Source of the DNA: an uncultured Rhodopirellula sp.
GTDB taxonomy: Bacteria > Planctomycetota > Planctomycetia > Pirellulales > Pirellulaceae
Assembly (NCBI GenBank): GCA_913061385.1
Contig: CAJXTM010000044.1
Location: 1-11,448, forward strand
Length of the DNA: 11,448 nt
Direction of reading: 5' to 3'
Both the position numbers and the translations under genes were made by a program. The notes under the pieces were generated by a model that made no database searches, had not been told where the DNA came from, and was given only the letters and a program-made list of their open reading frames with translations. The stretch's first letter is position 1. Each line of letters starts with the position of its first letter. Below, piece after piece: positions 7,319 to 11,448 of the stretch.

Positions 7319-8308
7319 TTAAGGCAGTTTGATGACTTTGGCAACACGTCCAAGAGTATCAACAAGAAGGGCATCAGCGGAAGAGATTGATCGGACTGCG
7401 AAAACAGCGGTGGTGTTGACGCGGTCAGCCCGGTAGGACGAATTTACGTGCAGGAAGAGTTGTCCGTTTTGTACTCGCCATGAACCCGAGGAGATTGGCG
7501 TTGCGACAAACACGGTGTGAAAGGTTGTAATGGCTTCGTTGTGGCGGAACGAAGTGAACGTTCCATCGGGTGCCAAGGTAATGTCAAGTAAGCCCTGTCC
7601 GTCATTCATACGCCAATTGCCGACCAGCATCGCGCGGACTTCTGCGTCTGTAAGAATTCGGCCAGCAACGTTGCCCGCGATAGCGGGAGTTTGCGATGGA
7701 GCCTGATTGACAATGATTGTGGGTGCCGCATTGGTTGCAGGAGTTTTTACCTCAATGATGTCGAAGTTGGTTGCTTGTGCAGGTGGTCGAGCAGACGTTG
7801 TGCGGGGTGGTGGAGGAAGGAATAACTTGCCACTGTTCCCCTCATCAATCGAAAAGGATTCCATCACCATCAATGAGCGTCCACTGTTGTTGTGGGCGGT
7901 AAAGTCGGTGGGGGTCTCTGATTTTGGATTGGCAACGCAGATCACTAGCTTTCCCTTATCAAATTGATAAATTCCCAATCCTGTTACGGTGTCTCGCTCG
8001 AGAATCGCTATCTGCTTTGGGTAGACCGAGGGGTCTAAACGAAATGACTTGGCGGTCTTTACACCTGTCACAGGTGATTTGAACAGTAGCGTGTAGTCGA
8101 TGATTTCGAGCAGGCCACCGCCAGGCAGCGATGTTCGCATCTGGTGTTCGGGGACGACATAGCCGTTCTCGACCATCTCGGTGATTCGCCAATGACCCTG
8201 CATTCGTTTCAGTTCGTTACCCGAGGTGCTGGACTGGGCGTCCGCAGTATTCGTGAGCACAATGCTGAGTGCGACAGCGACGAGGGTAAACGCAGAGTTT
8301 TGGCTCAT
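7319..8308 (-). CDS. Secreted TIGR03067-type protein with second lipocalin-like domain
   Basis: This product of 329 residues has no known enzymatic role. A signal peptide (MSQNSAFTLVAVALS) is cleaved near ADA-QS at residue 24. Residues about 33-152 fit the planctomycete domain TIGR03067: ELKRMQGHW near the start, then LDPSVYPKQI, GIYQF, LVICVA, PTDF and a final SGRSLMVME. A Pro/Thr/Ala-rich linker (about 162-215, with PPPPR) leads to a second strand-rich domain at 220-329 (LVGNWRMND, LAPDGTFTS, GSWRVQNGQLFL) that looks like another small beta-barrel of lipocalin type. The start at 8306-8308 is chosen because GGAAGG lies 7 nt upstream and the signal peptide begins there. An in-frame ATG at 8330-8332 would add eight residues and has no ribosome site. 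The role is probably ligand binding or structural in the periplasm; this is inference from fold resemblance only. Confidence 0.8.
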   Translation of the reverse strand: MSQNSAFTLVAVALSIVLTNTADAQSSTSGNELKRMQGHWRITEMVENGYVVPEHQMRTSLPGGGLLEIIDYTLLFKSPVTGVKTAKSFRLDPSVYPKQIAILERDTVTGLGIYQFDKGKLVICVANPKSETPTDFTAHNNSGRSLMVMESFSIDEGNSGKLFLPPPPRTTSARPPAQATNFDIIEVKTPATNAAPTIIVNQAPSQTPAIAGNVAGRILTDAEVRAMLVGNWRMNDGQGLLDITLAPDGTFTSFRHNEAITTFHTVFVATPISSGSWRVQNGQLFLHVNSSYRADRVNTTAVFAVRSISSADALLVDTLGRVAKVIKLP

Positions 8309-8795
8309 TTGGGGGCCTTCCAAGTAGTGCATCAGACTTGATGCTGCAGAGCTGATAGCGATGGATTAGCGATGCTTTTTCGCCCTGCATGTGGCAAATG
8401 TAGAAGCGGAATTGTTCACAAATGCACTTATAGCTGCAATATCGATATCCCCTGTTTTGTCTGTTTCCACAGGTCCGTCTTGTGAGGTCTGTGGGAGATC
8501 TGGGCTTGGGTATCCGCAATGAAAATGGTTGCGGTGGTTTGATGCAACTGCGTTGTCTATGCCCGTACCTTCTGCTGGAACTCACACTCGGGTGACCACC
8601 TGGACGGTAAGGATGCTGCCGCGCGGCGACTCATGAATGGCTACTCTGTGGCAGTGAAATGTGGCAGTGAAATGTGGCAAATGGCATTTGGGATTGGCTG
8701 TGGTAAGACGCTGTCGAGTAGCGGCCAGGACGTCAATTCCCGCGTGACAGATTCTGATCGCGGAAAATGACTTGCGTGACAGTTCTTTGAAGCAA
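8309..8795. other. Intergenic region with a short tandem repeat
   Basis: These 487 bp lie between two minus-strand genes and should hold the 3' end of the peptidase transcript and the promoter of the TIGR03067 gene. Overlapping minus-strand frames (8217-8585 and 8582-8854) have unnatural, His/Arg/Cys-rich composition and I reject them. Visible structure includes a 13-bp tandem repeat at 8648-8679, a 9-bp direct repeat gcgtgacag at 8742-8750 and 8774-8782, and the palindromes gccgcgcggc (8618-8627) and atatcgatat. I see no T-tailed terminator or confident promoter. Confidence 0.5.
8648..8679. repeat. 13-bp tandem repeat, about 2.5 copies
   Basis: The unit gtggcagtgaaat occurs at 8648-8660 and again at 8661-8673, followed by a partial third copy gtggca at 8674-8679 and then a similar tggca shortly after. 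It lies outside genes. It looks like slippage-generated sequence, and a regulatory role is unproven. Confidence 0.8.
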
Positions 8796-10652
8796 TCACT
8801 TCTTTTTCTTTCCGTTTTTCTCACGGAATGCGGCTTCGAGTTTCTTTTTGCCACCCAGTATCGGAAGAGTCAGTGAGGTTGCATCGAGATCGATGGTCAA
8901 TTGGGTGCCAGGTTCAGGGTGAAGCGTGAATTCACGATCACTCGAAAAGATCATCAAGCCAATTTGCTGGCCTGCAGGAATCACCTGATCGTCTGGTTGC
9001 AGATCAAAGGACATTTCATAGAAGCGTCCTGGCTCAAGGGGTTCGCTCTCTGTCATCGATCGATAGTTTTGCGGATCTGCCCAGCCACGCGTGATAATGT
9101 TGTCTGTGATTTTAGCATTGCGATTATCATTCCAAGGCAGTGAGACTACCCAGACGGAGAGATTTGCTGCAGGCTTGTCGCAGGCAAGGCGGATGTTGAT
9201 CCGTGGTGTACCTGAAAGGTGCACTGGCTGTTGCAATGTGGGCGTGACAAACATCAGTCGGTGGTCAGTGCTTTCTGCTTTGGCCAGGGTTGCTCCGCTG
9301 AATGAATAGTTGTCGACCAGTGTTTCTTGGCCCTGTTTGGGGGTAGTTGTTGTCGAGAGGTCACCGTGTCCACCCTTGGTCTTGGTCTGTCCTGGGTGCA
9401 TGGTGACTGCCACTGCTTCTGGGTGCGGGTATTCCGGATATGACGTCGGTTTATCACGTTCCTTACCCTCACGCACGATCCATGATTTGGGATCGTCTTC
9501 GACATTGTTTTCTACACCGTGAAGGTATCGCGTGAACCAGCGATTCATCATCTTCATGGGTGGTGGTCCCCCATGACCGCCCTGGTGAAAGAACGCCTGT
9601 GTGGGGACTCCCTTTTTCTTAAGTGCCTCATAGATGCGGACGCTGTGTTCGGGAACGACGTTCCAGTCATTGAATGCGTGCGCCATTAACACAGCTGCTT
9701 TGAGTGGTTCGAGGTCATTCAGGTAATCGCGACCAGCCCAGAATTCGTTGTAGTCTCCATTGACCCGGTCAAAACCCTCGGCCATTTCCTTGTCGCGAAC
9801 ATTACAGTCGCAGAAATCACGTTTCGATTCATCACCGCTATGGATGAAATCATAGAGTGCATCGATGTCTTCTCCTATAAAACCGCCAGGATGTCTGATC
9901 AGTCCATTGGACCGATAGTAGTGGTAGTACGAGGTGTTCGGAGCGATTGGGATGATCGCCTCTAAACCATCGACTCCGGTTGTTGCGGCGGCTAGCGGAA
10001 TCGTGCCGTTGTAGGACGTGCCGGTCATGCCAACCTTGCCTGTTGACCAGAACGCTTTGACCGAAGCTCCACCTGTCGGCTCGGTGAACCCTTTTGCCCT
10101 TCCACAAAGCCAATCAACCACTGCTTTAGGTGCAAGTGACTCGTTGTCACCACCAACGGTGGGGCAACCTTGAGAAAGACCAGTGCCGGGGGACGAAGAG
10201 TGGACAACGACGTAGCCCCGGGGCACCCATTGATCGAGGTGCGATCTTGAGATGATCGGGCGTTTTCCTTTACGCATGACACCCGGACCGTGGGTTCGCT
10301 CGGTGGGTTCTGTACCAAGTTCCTGCTTCGGGTCCCAGAAATGTTCCGCTGCTGTTGAGCCTGTACCGGCAAAGTAAGGGCTGGATACGTAGACAACCGG
10401 TAGTTTCAAGCCCTCTGTGTCGGTTTGCCGGGGACGTGTCACGCTTACATGCATGCGGTCCAAACTGCCGTCACCATCGCTATCGAATTCAGTCTCAACC
10501 CAGAGGTCGTGCCTGAGCCAAAAGTCTGAATCTTTGAAAGCTTCGACAATTTGAGCCTCACCATCTTTGAAAACAGGAGACGCTGGGTCTTCTGCCTGCA
10601 AGGCTGGCAATAAAGACAAGAGCAGAAGCGGGGCAGTGAAAAGTCGTTGCAT
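8796..10652 (-). CDS. Secreted S15 peptidase, Xaa-Pro dipeptidyl-peptidase-like
   Basis: This is an exported alpha/beta-hydrolase of peptidase family S15, 618 residues from the ATG at 10650-10652. The signal peptide (MQRLFTAPLLLLSLLPALQA) is cleaved before EDP. An Asp-rich loop DSDGDGSLDR lies near residue 57-66. GTSYNG at 211-216 gives nucleophile Ser213, AFNDWNV gives Asp329, and HQGGHGG gives His360, so a full catalytic triad is present. The conserved TTGVDGLEAIIPIAPNTSYY that follows the nucleophile and the C-terminal jelly-roll (about 445-600, with RGWADPQNYR and FYEMSFDL) fit bacterial Xaa-Pro dipeptidyl-peptidases, which remove X-Pro from peptide N-termini. Other S15-related activities (esterase, acylase) remain possible. 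The protein ends in an unusual Lys-rich tail (GGKKKLEAAF to KKKK). A GTG at 10698-10700 would add 16 residues; neither start has a good ribosome site. It lies downstream of the putative aminopeptidase gene on the same strand, which suggests shared peptide breakdown. Confidence 0.88.
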   Translation of the reverse strand: MQRLFTAPLLLLSLLPALQAEDPASPVFKDGEAQIVEAFKDSDFWLRHDLWVETEFDSDGDGSLDRMHVSVTRPRQTDTEGLKLPVVYVSSPYFAGTGSTAAEHFWDPKQELGTEPTERTHGPGVMRKGKRPIISRSHLDQWVPRGYVVVHSSSPGTGLSQGCPTVGGDNESLAPKAVVDWLCGRAKGFTEPTGGASVKAFWSTGKVGMTGTSYNGTIPLAAATTGVDGLEAIIPIAPNTSYYHYYRSNGLIRHPGGFIGEDIDALYDFIHSGDESKRDFCDCNVRDKEMAEGFDRVNGDYNEFWAGRDYLNDLEPLKAAVLMAHAFNDWNVVPEHSVRIYEALKKKGVPTQAFFHQGGHGGPPPMKMMNRWFTRYLHGVENNVEDDPKSWIVREGKERDKPTSYPEYPHPEAVAVTMHPGQTKTKGGHGDLSTTTTPKQGQETLVDNYSFSGATLAKAESTDHRLMFVTPTLQQPVHLSGTPRINIRLACDKPAANLSVWVVSLPWNDNRNAKITDNIITRGWADPQNYRSMTESEPLEPGRFYEMSFDLQPDDQVIPAGQQIGLMIFSSDREFTLHPEPGTQLTIDLDATSLTLPILGGKKKLEAAFREKNGKKKK

Positions 10653-10844
10653 GAGCACGAATCCGGTCAGGCAGAATGAAAGGAATGAGATCCGGCACAC
10701 GGAGGTTGCCGAAACGAGTAATTAACAATGGACTATGGAAGCAAGTTCGCTTCGATACTTATCGCTCTATTTGTTGCCGTTGTTTTTGACCGCTTGCAAA
10801 AACCTACGGGAGATCAAAAACGTTGTCATTTGTGAGCCATTCTG

Positions 10845-10872
10845 GCTGCCCCATTGAATGTTGGCGGGCAGC
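10845..10872 (-). terminator. Possible hairpin after the right-hand partial gene
   Basis: A perfect 7-bp inverted repeat, gctgccc (10845-10851) and gggcagc (10866-10872), with a 14-nt loop overlaps the stop codon of the minus-strand partial gene. No T run follows on the minus strand, so it would not be a classical intrinsic terminator; it may be a weak or factor-dependent one, or chance. Confidence 0.25.
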
Positions 10873-11401
10873 TATTTGGCTTCTACTTGCTCTCGAAGTG
10901 TCTTGAGTTCCGTCTTCAACTTGTTGCTTTCTTTTTTAACGTCAGCAATTTCTTTCCGAAGGTCAATGATCTCTTTTGGTGTCGTGGGTTTCGCATCACG
11001 TAGTTTGGAAACGGCTTGCTGTGCGGGTCGTGAAATTCGCTCGTTTTCAGATTGGCTGAGCGACTCGAGCACGGTAATTGCCTTGGGATCACCGAGGATT
11101 CCCATCGCCTGGATTGCTGCAGACTGAACGCTCACCTTGGGATGATCAAGATGGTCCGTCAGGAAATCTCGCACTTCACTGCGGTCTTTTTGACGGCGGC
11201 TCGTATGGGCCAGCGTTTCAAGCCCACGGCCGTAATCACGGGAACGGAACAGTTGGGCATTTTTCCGTAGAGAGTGAAAGACTGCTGGCTGCAGTTCATC
11301 GTCGTCCAACTGGCGGATCGCTGACATTGCAGCCACTGCCAATTCATTTCGAAACGAATCCGTATCTAGGAATTTGATCAAGGCTTTTCGTGTTTCCGGC
11401 C
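10872..11401 (-). CDS. C-terminal part of a HEAT/coiled-coil protein, probably M1 aminopeptidase (partial)
   Basis: This frame is open from the stop at 10872-10874 to the genomic edge at 11401, about 176 codons. Its 5' part is missing because the molecule was cut there. A TTG at 11379-11381 is not a credible start, since coding sequence (PETRKALIKFL) continues through it to the edge. Residues up to about 135 are helical repeats of HEAT type, including GLETLAHTS, DHPKVSVQSAAIQAMGILGD and ISRPAQQAVSKLRD. The last 35 or so residues form a charged coiled coil (EIIDLRKEIADVKKE and onward to VEAK). Planctomycete M1-family aminopeptidases often end with HEAT-like repeats and a short coiled coil, and the DSFRNELAVAAMSAI segment fits that region, so M1 is my best call. 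The catalytic HExxH part is outside the window, so this is not proven. It is followed by a 219-bp gap and then the S15 peptidase on the same strand. Confidence 0.6.
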
Positions 11402-11448
11402 CTGTCTCTTATACACATCTCCGAGCCCACGAGACCGAGGCTGATCTC
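11402..11448 (-). other. Illumina Nextera i7 adapter, not genomic
   Basis: Bases 11402-11420 are the reverse-complemented Tn5 mosaic end (beginning ctgtctctta). Bases 11421-11435 (ccgagcccacgagac) are the read-2 adapter, 11436-11443 (cgaggctg) match the i7 index I know as N710, and 11444-11448 (atctc) begin the P7 primer. Genomic sequence ends at 11401. Confidence 0.98.

Noticed and set aside
8217..8854. Two overlapping minus-strand ORFs around the 8.3-8.8 kb gap
   Set aside because: They overlap the ends of real genes, have His/Cys/Arg-rich composition and include the tandem repeat; no signal peptide or family is visible.
10728..10835. 35-codon plus-strand ORF with a hydrophobic stretch (SILIALFVAVVF)
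   Set aside because: It could be a small membrane protein, but the only GGAGG is about 22 nt upstream and nothing else supports it.
11379..11381. TTG as the start of the right-hand gene
   Set aside because: The frame is open with sensible coding sequence up to the adapter junction, so the real start is outside the window.
48..11401. CRISPR array, tRNA or rRNA gene, insertion sequence, phage or defence genes
   Set aside because: I looked on both strands and saw no regularly spaced repeats, no cloverleaf or conserved rRNA sequence, and no transposase, integrase or defence domains.

Overview
The window looks like one complete Nextera-tagged library molecule. Bases 1-47 are the i5 side of an Illumina Nextera adapter and bases 11402-11448 are the i7 side, each with its index and the 19-bp Tn5 mosaic end. 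Only 48-11401 (11,354 bp) is genomic. The right-hand gene is therefore cut by tagmentation, not by a biological event.

The genomic part looks like chromosome from a planctomycete, probably of the Pirellula/Rhodopirellula type. The reasons are two exported sulfatases, a large PVC-type beta-propeller protein with a C-terminal CxxCH heme domain, a TIGR03067-type secreted protein, mostly exported products, and several starts with little or no Shine-Dalgarno sequence. Base composition looks balanced by eye.

Layout from left to right: 48-559 is weakly coding, with one doubtful minus-strand ORF (136-513). A plus-strand sulfatase (560-2029) converges on a minus-strand sulfatase with a CxAxR active site and a TTG start (2131-3507). 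A 438-bp intergenic region holding degenerate short ORFs separates this from the plus-strand heme protein (3946-6618). Three bases after it begins an orphan signal-peptide ORF (6622-6708), which looks like the start of a lost operon gene. tspO follows (6744-7247). The rest is on the minus strand: a TIGR03067 protein (7319-8308), a 487-bp non-coding stretch with a short tandem repeat, a secreted S15 Xaa-Pro dipeptidyl-peptidase-like enzyme (8796-10652), and the C-terminal end of a HEAT/coiled-coil protein, probably an M1 aminopeptidase (10872-11401).

How the genes may work together (inference): the sulfatases would desulfate polysaccharides in the periplasm or outside the cell. The heme propeller could be a periplasmic electron-transfer or dehydrogenase-like partner. 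The two right-hand enzymes would make up a small peptide-degradation neighbourhood. TspO next to a heme protein hints at tetrapyrrole or stress physiology, but adjacency is the only evidence. I looked for a new defence, mobile or RNA system and found none. The best second looks are the adapter ends, the orphan signal peptide, the degenerate leader ORFs and the CxAxR sulfatase.
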